Shown in pieces: positions 1 through 8,362 of a stretch of 64,000 nucleotides of DNA. A model generated the notes under the pieces. The model had not been told where the DNA came from. It saw only the letters and a program-made list of their open reading frames with translations, and did not search any database. Numbering within the stretch: position 1 is the first letter of the stretch; the number at the start of each line of letters is the position of its first letter. Source of the stretch: Candidatus Aquabacterium excrementipullorum. GTDB lineage: Bacteria; Pseudomonadota; Gammaproteobacteria; Burkholderiales; Burkholderiaceae_C. The translations under genes were made by a program, and so were the position numbers. Location: contig DXIO01000044.1 in the NCBI GenBank assembly GCA_019112875.1, positions 1-64,000 of the forward strand, given 5' to 3'.

Positions 1-52
1 GTGCGTTCATGGACGGATCGTTTCAGACGTTGCACAGACCATGTCGCGCAAC

Positions 53-68
53 GTTTCAATATTGAAAC
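53..68. promoter_or_regulatory. Candidate PrpR activator palindrome
   Basis: The sequence GTTTCAATATTGAAAC is a perfect 16-bp inverted repeat. Further GTTTCA half-sites lie at 20-25 (+) and 77-82 (written TGAAAC). The palindrome lies about 110 bp upstream of a sigma-54 promoter, which is the usual distance for an enhancer-type activator site. Assigning it to PrpR is inference from the operon it precedes; the regulator gene is not in the window. Confidence 0.6.
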
Positions 69-176
69 ATAAAACATGAAACACGCGCCACCCTTTAGCT
101 GCACTTGAGAAAAATACCCTTGCAAATCAACCCCTTGCCAAGCCCATCACGCCAGTGCAACATCCGCCGGGCACGC

Positions 177-191
177 TGGCACACGCGTTGC
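177..191 (+). promoter_or_regulatory. Sigma-54 promoter of the prp operon
   Basis: TGGCACACGCGTTGC matches the sigma-54 (RpoN) consensus TGGCAC-N5-TTGC exactly, with the invariant GG and GC ten bases apart. It lies 66 bp upstream of the prpB start codon on the coding strand. In enteric bacteria prpBCDE is activated by the sigma-54-dependent regulator PrpR; the same logic fits here. Confidence 0.85.
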
Positions 192-256
192 GTTGAGTAG
201 TTCCAGTTCCGCCAGCCTCGCTGACCAGCCCCTTCCTCTTCTGGAGACACCACCCC

Positions 257-1141
257 ATGGCCACCCTGTCCCCCGGCGCCCGCTTTCGCCAAGCCCTCAA
301 GGAAGAATCGCCCCTGCAGGTGATCGGCGCCATCAACGCCAACCACGCCCTGCTGGCCAAGCGTGCCGGCTACAAGGCCATCTACCTGTCGGGCGGCGGC
401 GTGGCCGCGGGCTCGCTGGGCCTGCCCGACCTGGGCATCAGCGGCCTGGAAGACGTGCTGATCGACGTGCGCCGCATCACCGACGTGTGCGATGTGCCGC
501 TGCTGGTCGACATCGACACCGGCTTCGGCCCCAGCGCTTTCAACATGGCCCGCACAATCAAGAGCCTGATCAAGGCCGGCGCCGCCGCCTGCCACCTGGA
601 AGACCAGGTCGGCGCCAAGCGCTGCGGCCACCGCCCGGGCAAAGAGATCGTGTCGACGGAAGAAATGGTCGACCGCGTGAAGGCCGCCGTCGATGCCAAG
701 ACCGACAAGGACTTCTTCATCATCGCCCGCACCGACGCCATCCAGGTGCACGGTGTCGATGCCGCCATCGAGCGCGCCATCAAGTGCGTCGAAGCCGGCG
801 CCGATGGCATCTTCGCCGAGGCCGCCTACGACCTGCCCACCTACGAGAAGTTCGTGAAGGCCGTGAAGGTGCCCGTGCTGGCCAACATCACCGAATTCGG
901 CCAGACGCCGCTGTTCAGCGTGGAAGACCTGCGCCCCACCGGCGTGGGCATGGTGCTCTATCCGCTGAGCGCCTTCCGCGCCATGAACAAGGCCGCCGAG
1001 GCCGTCTACACTGCGATCCGCCGTGACGGCCACCAGAAGAACGTGGTCGACCTGATGCAGACGCGCGAAGAGCTCTACGACCGCATCGGCTACCACGCCT
1101 TCGAGGGCAAACTCGACGCGCTGTTCGCCGCCAAGAAGTAA
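257..1141 (+). CDS. prpB: Methylisocitrate lyase PrpB
   Basis: PrpB cleaves 2-methylisocitrate to pyruvate and succinate, the last step of the methylcitrate cycle that consumes propionyl-CoA. The 294-residue protein has the usual family length. The isocitrate-lyase/PEP-mutase signature is visible: SGGGVA near residues 45-50, VDIDTGFG at 84-91 with the Mg2+-binding aspartates, and KRCGH at 121-125 with catalytic Cys123. A ribosome-binding site (CTGGAGA) precedes the ATG. It is the first gene of prpB-prpC-acnD-membrane protein-prpF and lies directly behind a sigma-54 promoter, so it is probably induced by a propionate metabolite through a PrpR-type activator. No unusual residues were seen. Confidence 0.96.
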   Translation: MATLSPGARFRQALKEESPLQVIGAINANHALLAKRAGYKAIYLSGGGVAAGSLGLPDLGISGLEDVLIDVRRITDVCDVPLLVDIDTGFGPSAFNMARTIKSLIKAGAAACHLEDQVGAKRCGHRPGKEIVSTEEMVDRVKAAVDAKTDKDFFIIARTDAIQVHGVDAAIERAIKCVEAGADGIFAEAAYDLPTYEKFVKAVKVPVLANITEFGQTPLFSVEDLRPTGVGMVLYPLSAFRAMNKAAEAVYTAIRRDGHQKNVVDLMQTREELYDRIGYHAFEGKLDALFAAKK

Positions 1142-1182
1142 TCCCGCAACGCTTGCCTCAACCTCATCTGGAGACACAGTCC

Positions 1183-2346
1183 ATGAGCGCTACCCCAGAG
1201 ACCACCACGCCCGGTTTCAAGCCCAAGAAGTCCGTTGCCCTGTCGGGCACCGCCGCCGGCAACACCGCGCTGTGCACCGTCGGCCGCACCGGCAATGACC
1301 TGGCCTACCGCGGCTACGACATCCTGGACCTGGCCACCACCACCGAGTTCGAAGAGATCGCCCATCTGCTGGTGCACGGCAAGCTGCCCACCGTGGCTGA
1401 ACTGGCGTCGTACAAAGCCAAGCTGAAGGCGTTGCGCGGCATCCCCGCCGGCCTGAAGACCGCGCTGGAGCAACTGCCCCCGTCGAGCCACCCCATGGAC
1501 GTGATGCGCACCGGCGTGTCCGTGCTGGGCTGCCTGTCGCCCGAGAAGGACGACCACAACCACCCTGGCGCCCGCGACATCGCCGACAAGCTGATGGCCT
1601 CGCTGGGCTCGATGCTGCTGTACTGGTACCACTACAGCCACAACGGCAAGCGCATCGACGTCGAGACCGATGACGACTCCATCGGTGGCCACTTTCTGCA
1701 CCTGCTGCACGGCGAGAAGCCGCGTGACAGCTGGGTGCGCGCCATGCACACCTCGCTGATCCTGTACGCCGAGCACGAGTTCAACGCCTCGACCTTCACC
1801 TCGCGCGTGGTGGCCGGCACGGGTTCGGACATGTACTCCGCCATCACCGGCGGCATCGGCGCCCTGCGTGGCCCGAAGCACGGTGGCGCCAACGAAGTGG
1901 CCTTCGAGATCCAGAAGCGCTACGACAACCCCGATGAGGCCGAGGCCGACATCCGCGCCCGCGTCGAGAAGAAGGAAGTCGTGATCGGCTTCGGTCACCC
2001 CGTCTACACCGTAAGCGACCCGCGCAACGTGGTCATCAAGAAGGTGGCGGAAGACCTGTCCAAGGAACAGAACAACCTGAAGATGTACAACATCGCCGAG
2101 CGCCTGGAATCGACGATGTGGGAAATCAAGAAGATGTTCCCGAACCTGGATTGGTTCAGCGCCGTGAGCTATCACATGATGGGCGTGCCCACCGCGATGT
2201 TCACCCCGCTGTTCGTGATCGCCCGCACCAGCGGCTGGTCCGCCCACGTGATCGAGCAGCGCATCGACGGCAAGATCATCCGTCCGTCGGCCAACTACAC
2301 CGGCCCGGAAGACCAGAAGTTCGTGCCGATCAAGGATCGCAAGTGA
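1183..2346 (+). CDS. prpC: 2-methylcitrate synthase PrpC
   Basis: PrpC condenses propionyl-CoA with oxaloacetate to 2-methylcitrate. The 387-residue protein is a short, citrate-synthase-like enzyme with the family motifs: [10 protein letters not shown] near 196-205, KHGGANE with His233, GFGHPVY with His272, and Asp323 in NLDWFSAV; together these give the His-His-Asp catalytic set. I chose the ATG at 1183 because CTGGAGA precedes it at normal spacing; the frame is also open to a TTG at 1153, but that lacks a ribosome-binding site. It follows prpB by 41 bp and is separated from acnD by 127 bp holding a strong hairpin. The length and lack of an N-terminal beta domain favour methylcitrate synthase over GltA. 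Confidence 0.95.
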   Translation: MSATPETTTPGFKPKKSVALSGTAAGNTALCTVGRTGNDLAYRGYDILDLATTTEFEEIAHLLVHGKLPTVAELASYKAKLKALRGIPAGLKTALEQLPPSSHPMDVMRTGVSVLGCLSPEKDDHNHPGARDIADKLMASLGSMLLYWYHYSHNGKRIDVETDDDSIGGHFLHLLHGEKPRDSWVRAMHTSLILYAEHEFNASTFTSRVVAGTGSDMYSAITGGIGALRGPKHGGANEVAFEIQKRYDNPDEAEADIRARVEKKEVVIGFGHPVYTVSDPRNVVIKKVAEDLSKEQNNLKMYNIAERLESTMWEIKKMFPNLDWFSAVSYHMMGVPTAMFTPLFVIARTSGWSAHVIEQRIDGKIIRPSANYTGPEDQKFVPIKDRK

Positions 2347-2357
2347 TGTGACCGAAC

Positions 2358-2379
2358 GGTGGCGCCAACGGGCGCCACC
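2358..2379 (+). other. Strong hairpin between prpC and acnD
   Basis: GGTGGCGCC and GGCGCCACC form a perfect 9-bp stem with a four-base loop (AACG), just after the prpC stop. TTGCATTT follows instead of a run of T, so it is a poor intrinsic terminator. It may protect the 3' end of a prpBC segment or reduce transcription into acnD. Confidence 0.6.
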
Positions 2380-2473
2380 TTGCATTTCAGCCGTCCCCAC
2401 CGCTCTTTCACGCTCTTTGGCCCGAAGCCATCCCAGGCTTTCGCCCCACCGATTCAGCCCCGCCGTCCCTGCC

Positions 2474-5095
2474 ATGACCACCACGTACCGCAAGCCCCTG
2501 CCCGGCACCCAGCTCGACTACTTCGATGCCCGCGAAGCCGTTGACGCGATCAAGCCCGGCGCCTGGGCCACCCTGCCCTACACCTCGCGCGTGCACGCCG
2601 AGAACATCGTGCGCAAGGCCGATCCGGCCATCGTGACCGAGTGCCTGACGCAGCTGATCGAGCGCAAGCGCGACCGCGACTTCCCGTGGTTCCCGGCGCG
2701 CGTGGCCTGCCACGACATCCTGGGCCAGACCGCGCTGGTGGACCTGGCCGGCCTGCGTGACGCCATCGCCAAGGAAGGCGGCGACCCCGCCAAGGTGAAC
2801 CCCGTGGTGCCCGTGCAGCTGATCGTGGACCACTCGCTGGCCGTGGAGTGCGGCGGTTTCGATCCCGATGCGTTCCAGAAGAACCGCGACATCGAAGAGC
2901 GCCGCAACGAAGACCGCTTCCACTTCATCGAGTGGACCAAGAAGGCCTTCGCCAACGTGGACGTGATCCCCGCGGGCAACGGCATCATGCACCAGATCAA
3001 CCTGGAGAAGATGTCGCCCGTGATCCATGCGGACAAGGGCGTGGCCTACCCCGACACCTGCGTCGGCACCGACAGCCACACGCCGCACGTGGATGCATTG
3101 GGCGTGATCGCCATCGGCGTGGGCGGCCTGGAAGCCGAGAACGTGATGCTGGGCCGCGCCTCGTGGATGCGCTTGCCCGAGATCGTCGGCGTGAAGCTGA
3201 CCGGCCAGCGCCAGCCCGGCATCACCGCCACCGACGTGGTGCTGGCCCTGACCGAGTTCCTGCGCAAGAACAAGGTGGTCGGCTCCTACCTCGAGTTCCA
3301 TGGCGAAGGTGCCGCCAAGCTCACCATCGGTGACCGCGCCACCATCTCGAACATGGCCCCCGAGTACGGTGCCACCGCCGCCATGTTCAGCATCGACGAC
3401 CAGACGCTGGAGTACCTGACGCTGACCGGCCGCGACGCAGCCCAGGTCAAGCTGGTCGAGACCTACGCCAAGCAAGCCGGCCTGTGGTCCGACACGCTGA
3501 AGGACGCCGTCTACGAGCGCAACCTCGAGTTCGATCTGTCGAGCGTGGTGCGCAACATGGCTGGCCCTTCGAACCCGCACGCTCGCGTCGCCACCAGCGA
3601 CCTGGCCGCCAAGGGCATCGCCGGCCAGTGGGCCATGCCCGCGGCCGATGAGGGCACCATGCCCGACGGCGCCGTCATCATCGCCGCCATCACCAGCTGC
3701 ACCAACACCTCCAACCCGCGCAACGTGATCGCTGCCGCGCTGCTGGCCCGCAACGCCAACAAGTTGGGTCTCACGCGCAAGCCATGGGTGAAGTCGTCCC
3801 TGGCCCCCGGCTCGAAGGCCGTGGAGCTGTACCTCAAGGAAGCCGGCCTGCTGCCCGATCTGGAAAAGCTCGGCTTCGGCATCGTGGCCTTCGCCTGCAC
3901 CACCTGCAACGGCATGTCGGGCGCGCTCGATCCGGCCATCCAGAAGGAAATCGTCGACCGCGACCTCTACGCCACCGCCGTGCTCTCGGGCAACCGCAAC
4001 TTCGACGGCCGCATCCACCCATACGCCAAGCAGGCCTTCCTGGCCTCGCCCCCGCTGGTGGTGGCGTATGCGATCGCCGGCACCGTGCGCTTCGACATCG
4101 AGAACGACGTACTGGCGGTCGTTGACGGCAAGGAGATCCGCCTGAAGGACATCTGGCCGAGCGACGAAGAGATCGACGCCGTGGTGAAGAGCTCGGTGAA
4201 GCCCGAGCAGTACCGCGCCGTGTACGAGCCGATGTTCGCCATCAAGGCCGACGATGGCGAGAAGGTCACGCCGCAGTACGACTGGCGCCCGCAATCCACC
4301 TACATCCGCCGCCCGCCCTATTGGGACACGGAAGGCGTGGGCGCACTGGCAGCCAACCCGCGCACGCTCAAGGGCATGCGCCCGCTGGCCATCCTGCCGG
4401 ACAACATCACCACCGACCACCTGTCGCCGTCCAACGCGATCCTGATGAACTCGGCCGCCGGTGAGTACCTGCACAAGATGGGCCTGCCGGAAGAGGACTT
4501 CAACTCCTACGCCACCCACCGCGGCGACCACCTCACCGCGATGCGCGCCACCTTCGCCAACCCCACGCTCAAGAACGAGATGGTGCGTGATGCCGACGGC
4601 AAGGTGAAGCCCGGCTCGCTGGCCCGCATCGAGCCCGAAGGCAAGGTCGTGCGCATGTGGGAAGCGATGGAGGCGTATCAAGAGCGCAAGCAGCCGCTGA
4701 TCATCGTGGCCGGCGCCGACTATGGCCAGGGCTCCTCGCGTGACTGGGCCGCCAAGGGCGTGCGCCTGGCCGGCGTGGAAACCGTGGTCGCCGAAGGCTT
4801 CGAGCGCATCCACCGCACCAACCTGATCGGCATGGGCGTGCTGCCGCTGGAGTTCAAGCCGGGCACCACCCGCCTGACCCTGGGCCTGGACGGCACCGAG
4901 ACCTTCGACGTGGAAGGCGAGCGCCACCCGCGCGCCGACCTGACCCTGGTCATCCACCGTAAGAACGGCGAGACCGTCAAGGTGCCCGTGACCAGCCGCC
5001 TGGACACGGCCGAAGAGGTGTCGGTGTACGAAGCCGGCGGCGTGCTGCAGCGCTTCGCACAGGACTTCCTGGCCGAGAACAAGGCCGCCGCCTGA
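2474..5095 (+). CDS. acnD: Fe/S-dependent 2-methylcitrate dehydratase AcnD
   Basis: AcnD is the aconitase-family enzyme that dehydrates 2-methylcitrate, replacing PrpD, in organisms that also carry prpF. The 873-residue protein has the aconitase fold throughout and the three 4Fe-4S cysteines: Cys409 in TSCTNTSNP and Cys475/Cys478 in the CTTC motif. The C-terminal swivel domain carries [16 protein letters not shown]. The ATG at 2474 gives an N-terminus (MTTTYRKPLPGTQLDYFD) that fits the family; the frame extends upstream to 2348, but that stretch is not aconitase-like and contains the intergenic hairpin. The AcnD assignment rather than AcnA rests on the prpC/prpF neighbours and on the separate acnA at 34659. 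Confidence 0.94.
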   Translation: MTTTYRKPLPGTQLDYFDAREAVDAIKPGAWATLPYTSRVHAENIVRKADPAIVTECLTQLIERKRDRDFPWFPARVACHDILGQTALVDLAGLRDAIAKEGGDPAKVNPVVPVQLIVDHSLAVECGGFDPDAFQKNRDIEERRNEDRFHFIEWTKKAFANVDVIPAGNGIMHQINLEKMSPVIHADKGVAYPDTCVGTDSHTPHVDALGVIAIGVGGLEAENVMLGRASWMRLPEIVGVKLTGQRQPGITATDVVLALTEFLRKNKVVGSYLEFHGEGAAKLTIGDRATISNMAPEYGATAAMFSIDDQTLEYLTLTGRDAAQVKLVETYAKQAGLWSDTLKDAVYERNLEFDLSSVVRNMAGPSNPHARVATSDLAAKGIAGQWAMPAADEGTMPDGAVIIAAITSCTNTSNPRNVIAAALLARNANKLGLTRKPWVKSSLAPGSKAVELYLKEAGLLPDLEKLGFGIVAFACTTCNGMSGALDPAIQKEIVDRDLYATAVLSGNRNFDGRIHPYAKQAFLASPPLVVAYAIAGTVRFDIENDVLAVVDGKEIRLKDIWPSDEEIDAVVKSSVKPEQYRAVYEPMFAIKADDGEKVTPQYDWRPQSTYIRRPPYWDTEGVGALAANPRTLKGMRPLAILPDNITTDHLSPSNAILMNSAAGEYLHKMGLPEEDFNSYATHRGDHLTAMRATFANPTLKNEMVRDADGKVKPGSLARIEPEGKVVRMWEAMEAYQERKQPLIIVAGADYGQGSSRDWAAKGVRLAGVETVVAEGFERIHRTNLIGMGVLPLEFKPGTTRLTLGLDGTETFDVEGERHPRADLTLVIHRKNGETVKVPVTSRLDTAEEVSVYEAGGVLQRFAQDFLAENKAAA

Positions 5096-5126
5096 TGCGG
5101 CACAGTGGGCAGCCATCGTCAGTCCC

Positions 5127-5930
5127 ATGAACGGACTCATCCTTCTCAAGCTGACGCTGGTGCCCGCGCTGATCGCGGCCGTGACCCTGGCGGGCCGCCG
5201 CTGGGGGCCGGCCGTGGCAGGCTGGCTGTCGGCCTTTCCTGTGGTCGCCGGCCCGATCCTGCTGTTCATGGGGGTGGAGCAAGGTCCGGATTTCACCGCC
5301 ACGGCCGCTGCCGGCACCTTGACCGCCGTGCTGGCCAACCTGGCTTTCGGCATCGGCTATGCCCATGCGGCCTCTCGGCAGCTGTCATGGCCGATCAGCC
5401 TGGTGGTGGGCTGGGCGGCCTACGCGCTGGTCGTGGCCGCATTGAGCGTCAATGCGCCGCCCATGGCGTACGCGGCGGTCCTCGTGCTGATCGCACTGGG
5501 GCTGGCGCCACGCCTGTATCCCACGCCGTCTGCTGCGCCTGCCGCAACGCCGCACCGCGCCAGCAACGACCTGTGGCTGCGCATGCTCGCGGGCGCCCTG
5601 CTCACAGGCACGGTCACGCACCTGGCGCCGCGCATGGGCCCGACGCTCAGCGGCATGCTTGCCATGTTCCCGGTGATGGGCTCCGTGCTGGCCGCGTTCA
5701 CGCACCGGCACGAGGGCGCACCCGCCACCCTCCGTTTGCTCAAGGGCATGGTGCTGGGCTACTACGCCTTCAGCGCGTTCTGCATCGTGCTGGCGCTCAC
5801 GCTGCCCACATGGCCATTGGCCCCGTCCTTCGCGCTAGCCCTGGCCATCGCCCTGTCCATTCAAATCATCTCTCGCCTGGCGCTGCAACGCAGCCTGCCA
5901 GGCCCTGCCCTCTGGAGTCCATCGAAATGA
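5127..5930 (+). CDS. Polytopic membrane protein in the prp operon
   Basis: A 267-residue hydrophobic protein with about seven or eight predicted transmembrane segments. They begin with LTLVPALIAAVTLAGRRWG and continue through repeated Ala/Leu/Val-rich stretches; a hydrophilic loop near residues 133-150 splits it into two halves that look alike in layout. It starts 31 bp after acnD, and its stop codon overlaps the prpF start by four bases (ATGA), so it is translated with the methylcitrate enzymes. I recognise no transporter family signature. A role in uptake or export linked to propionate is possible from position only; no function should be assumed. Confidence 0.8.
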   Translation: MNGLILLKLTLVPALIAAVTLAGRRWGPAVAGWLSAFPVVAGPILLFMGVEQGPDFTATAAAGTLTAVLANLAFGIGYAHAASRQLSWPISLVVGWAAYALVVAALSVNAPPMAYAAVLVLIALGLAPRLYPTPSAAPAATPHRASNDLWLRMLAGALLTGTVTHLAPRMGPTLSGMLAMFPVMGSVLAAFTHRHEGAPATLRLLKGMVLGYYAFSAFCIVLALTLPTWPLAPSFALALAIALSIQIISRLALQRSLPGPALWSPSK

Positions 5931-7114
5931 GCCATCCCGCCCAGATCAAGATCCCCGCCACCTACATCCGTGGCGGCACCAGCAAGGGCGTGTTCTTCCG
6001 CCTGCAGGATCTGCCGCCTGCCACGCAGGTGCCCGGCGAAGCCCGCGACAAGCTCTTCATGCGCGTGATCGGCAGCCCCGATCCGTACTCGGCGCACATC
6101 GACGGCATGGGCGGCGCCACCTCGTCCACGTCCAAGTGCGTGATCCTGTCCAAGGCCAGCGTGCCTGACCATGACGTGGACTACCTCTACGGCCAGGTCT
6201 CCATCGACAAGCCCTTCGTGGACTGGTCCGGCAATTGCGGCAACCTGTCGACCGCCGCCGGCTCCTTCGCCATCCATGCGGGTCTGGTCGACCCGTCGCG
6301 CATCCCTGACAACGGTGTGGCCGTGGTCCGCATCTGGCAGGCCAACATCAAGAAGACCATCATCGCGCACGTGCCCGTGACCAACGGCCAGGTGCAGGAA
6401 ACAGGCGATTTCGAACTCGATGGCGTGACCTTCCCTGCCGCAGAGATCGTGCTCGAGTTCATGGACCCGTCGGACGACGGCGACGAGGGCGGCTCGATGT
6501 TCCCCACCGGGAACCTGGTCGATGACCTGGAAGTGCCCGGCGTGGGCACCCTCAAGGCGACGATGATCACCGCCGGCATCCCCACGGTGTTCGTCAACGC
6601 GAAAGACATCGGCTACACCGGCACCGAACTGCGCGAGCAGATCAACACCGATCCCGAAGCGCTCAAGCGCTTCGAGGCCATCCGCGTGGCCGGCGCCCTG
6701 CGCATGGGCCTGATCAAGACGCCCGAAGAAGCCACCACCCGCCAGCACACGCCGAAGATCGCCTTCGTGGCGCCGCCCACCACCTACGTGGCGTCCAGCG
6801 GCAAGGCCATCCAGGCTGCCGATGTGGACCTGCTCGTGCGCGCCCTGTCCATGGGCAAGCTGCACCACGCCATGATGGGCACGGCGGCCGTGGCCATCGG
6901 CACGGCGGCTGCCATCCCCGGCACGCTGGTCAACCAGGCGGCTGGCGGCGGCGAGCGCGAGGCCGTGCGCTTCGGTCACCCTTCGGGCACCTTGCGCGTG
7001 GGCGCGCAGGCCAAGCTGGTCGATGGCCAATGGACGGTGACCAAGGCCATCATGAGCCGCAGCGCCCGCATCCTGATGGAAGGCTCGGTGCGCGTGCCCG
7101 GCGACACGTTCTGA
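5927..7114 (+). CDS. prpF: 2-methylaconitate cis-trans isomerase PrpF
   Basis: PrpF isomerises the 2-methylaconitate released by AcnD into the cis isomer used by aconitase, so AcnD and PrpF together replace PrpD. The 395-residue protein has the expected length and the typical start IKIPATYIRGGTSKGVFF. The conserved DGMGGATSSTSKC and DWSGNCGN segments of this DAP-epimerase-fold family follow. The ATG at 5927 overlaps the stop of the preceding membrane-protein gene by four bases; the open frame runs further upstream to 5105, but only inside that other gene. It is the last gene of the operon and is followed by hairpins and a terminator. Confidence 0.95.
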   Translation: MSHPAQIKIPATYIRGGTSKGVFFRLQDLPPATQVPGEARDKLFMRVIGSPDPYSAHIDGMGGATSSTSKCVILSKASVPDHDVDYLYGQVSIDKPFVDWSGNCGNLSTAAGSFAIHAGLVDPSRIPDNGVAVVRIWQANIKKTIIAHVPVTNGQVQETGDFELDGVTFPAAEIVLEFMDPSDDGDEGGSMFPTGNLVDDLEVPGVGTLKATMITAGIPTVFVNAKDIGYTGTELREQINTDPEALKRFEAIRVAGALRMGLIKTPEEATTRQHTPKIAFVAPPTTYVASSGKAIQAADVDLLVRALSMGKLHHAMMGTAAVAIGTAAAIPGTLVNQAAGGGEREAVRFGHPSGTLRVGAQAKLVDGQWTVTKAIMSRSARILMEGSVRVPGDTF

Positions 7115-7213
7115 GGCTTCAGCAGGATGGGCCGCATCACGGGCCCATTGTTGAGGGGCTGCGGCGCAATCGGAAACACGCGGTTACCAGCGACGTTCAG
7201 ACCGTTCATCCAG

Positions 7214-7244
7214 AACCCGGAAGGTGCGAACCTCCGGGTTTTTT
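7214..7244 (+). terminator. Intrinsic terminator after the prp operon
   Basis: AACCCGG...CCGGGTT and inner AGGT/ACCT form one stem with a GCGA loop, followed by TTTTT. It lies 100 bp after prpF. A second hairpin (ATGGGCC/GGCCCAT, 7127-7148) sits between prpF and this terminator. Confidence 0.85.
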
Positions 7245-7327
7245 CACGTCCCTCAGCACGATTTCAAGGGCCACAATATCCTCCGCGAACCAAAACGTTC
7301 GATCCGATCGACTCTTGCCCTGACCCG

Positions 7328-7978
7328 ATGACCCGCCACACCACCCTTTCGCTGAACGCGCTCGCCGCCCAAGCCCGCCGCGTGCGTTTCATTTCGCTGT
7401 CCCTGGGCGCCGTGATCGGCGTGTGGGCCACGGTCTACCTGCCTCAAGTGCATGCAGCCCCCACCGAGCCGACCGGCATCAAGGCTCCGGCCAAGCCCAA
7501 GGGCCCATCGCTCAAGGCCCGCAAGGCCGCCAAGAAGGCTGCCGTCGCCGAGGCCGTCGAAACCAAGCTGGCCCCTCTGCCCGAAGCCTCTGGCGAGCAG
7601 ATCGCCGCAGCCAAGCGCGTGTTGATCGGCAAATACGAGTGCGAATTCAAGAAATCCGTGGTGGTCGAGAGCAACGATGCCAACCCCGGCTACATCAACC
7701 TCACCGAGGGTCGCCAGGTCTGGGTGATGAAGCCCGTCGTGTCATCGACCGGCACCATCCGCCTGGAAGACACCCGCGGCGAAGCCCTGATGCTGCAGAT
7801 CGCCACCAAGTCCATGCTGATGAACGTGAAGACCGGCCAACGCATGGTCGATGGATGCATGCACGAGGTGCAGCGCATGGCCATGGAAGAACTGCGCCGC
7901 AATCCGCAACCGTCGGTGTTCAACCTGGATGGCAAGTCCCCGCCAGCCACCGCCACGGCGGCCGCCCCGGCCCCCTGA
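7328..7978 (+). CDS. Secreted hypothetical protein
   Basis: A 216-residue protein with a long N-terminal leader: a basic start, then the hydrophobic stretch FISLSLGAVIGVWATVYL, then an Ala/Lys-rich linker. This fits a signal peptide or single membrane anchor. The globular part (about 95-185) begins LIGKYECEF, has a beta-rich core (VWVMKPVVSSTGTIRLED) and a second cysteine in VDGCM. Two cysteines, small size and a beta-rich core recall periplasmic MliC-type lysozyme inhibitors, but that is only a resemblance. The tail is Pro/Ala-rich. The ATG at 7328 was chosen because upstream codons overlap the prp terminator. It lies alone between that terminator and acnB. Confidence 0.75.
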   Translation: MTRHTTLSLNALAAQARRVRFISLSLGAVIGVWATVYLPQVHAAPTEPTGIKAPAKPKGPSLKARKAAKKAAVAEAVETKLAPLPEASGEQIAAAKRVLIGKYECEFKKSVVVESNDANPGYINLTEGRQVWVMKPVVSSTGTIRLEDTRGEALMLQIATKSMLMNVKTGQRMVDGCMHEVQRMAMEELRRNPQPSVFNLDGKSPPATATAAAPAP

Positions 7979-8362
7979 TCCCTTCCGTGGGGCATCCCTG
8001 CCCCCACACCGCGCACGGCGCCGGCATTCCTGCTGGCGCCGTTTTGCTTCATGGGCCGGCGCCACGCGTGCAAACATCCAAGCATGCGCAAAACGCGCCG
8101 AAATCTCGCTCATTCGCCTCAACGCGACGCGCCCACGCCGGTCAACCCTCAATTGAGCAACCCAATTGAGTGTTTTGTCACCGCGAGGGTGGCAATCCCC
8201 CCTCTGGTAAGCGAGAATAGCGGTCTGCACAGAAATTGCATTCCTGTGTGCGTTCTCTCGTGCGTTCTCGTGGTTTTCGCGCGCGCCTTTCGCCCACGAT
8301 GCGAAAGATTCGCCTGAAGCTTCCGCCTTGATCTTTGCCCTTCCCTACCCCAGGTGAACACC
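7979..8362 (+). promoter_or_regulatory. acnB upstream region
   Basis: These 384 bp hold no gene. They contain a direct repeat CAATTGAG at 8150-8157 and 8163-8170 (13-bp step), a hairpin TTGTCACC/GGTGGCAA (8175-8195, five-base loop), and two copies of GTGCGTTCTC 12 bp apart near 8249-8272. AGGTG at 8352-8356 serves as the acnB ribosome-binding site. No clear -35/-10 pair was identified. Confidence 0.5.

Noticed and set aside
2408-5353. A 981-codon minus-strand frame opposite acnD
   Set aside because: Antisense shadow of a confidently recognised gene; composition is typical of reverse-complement GC-rich codons.
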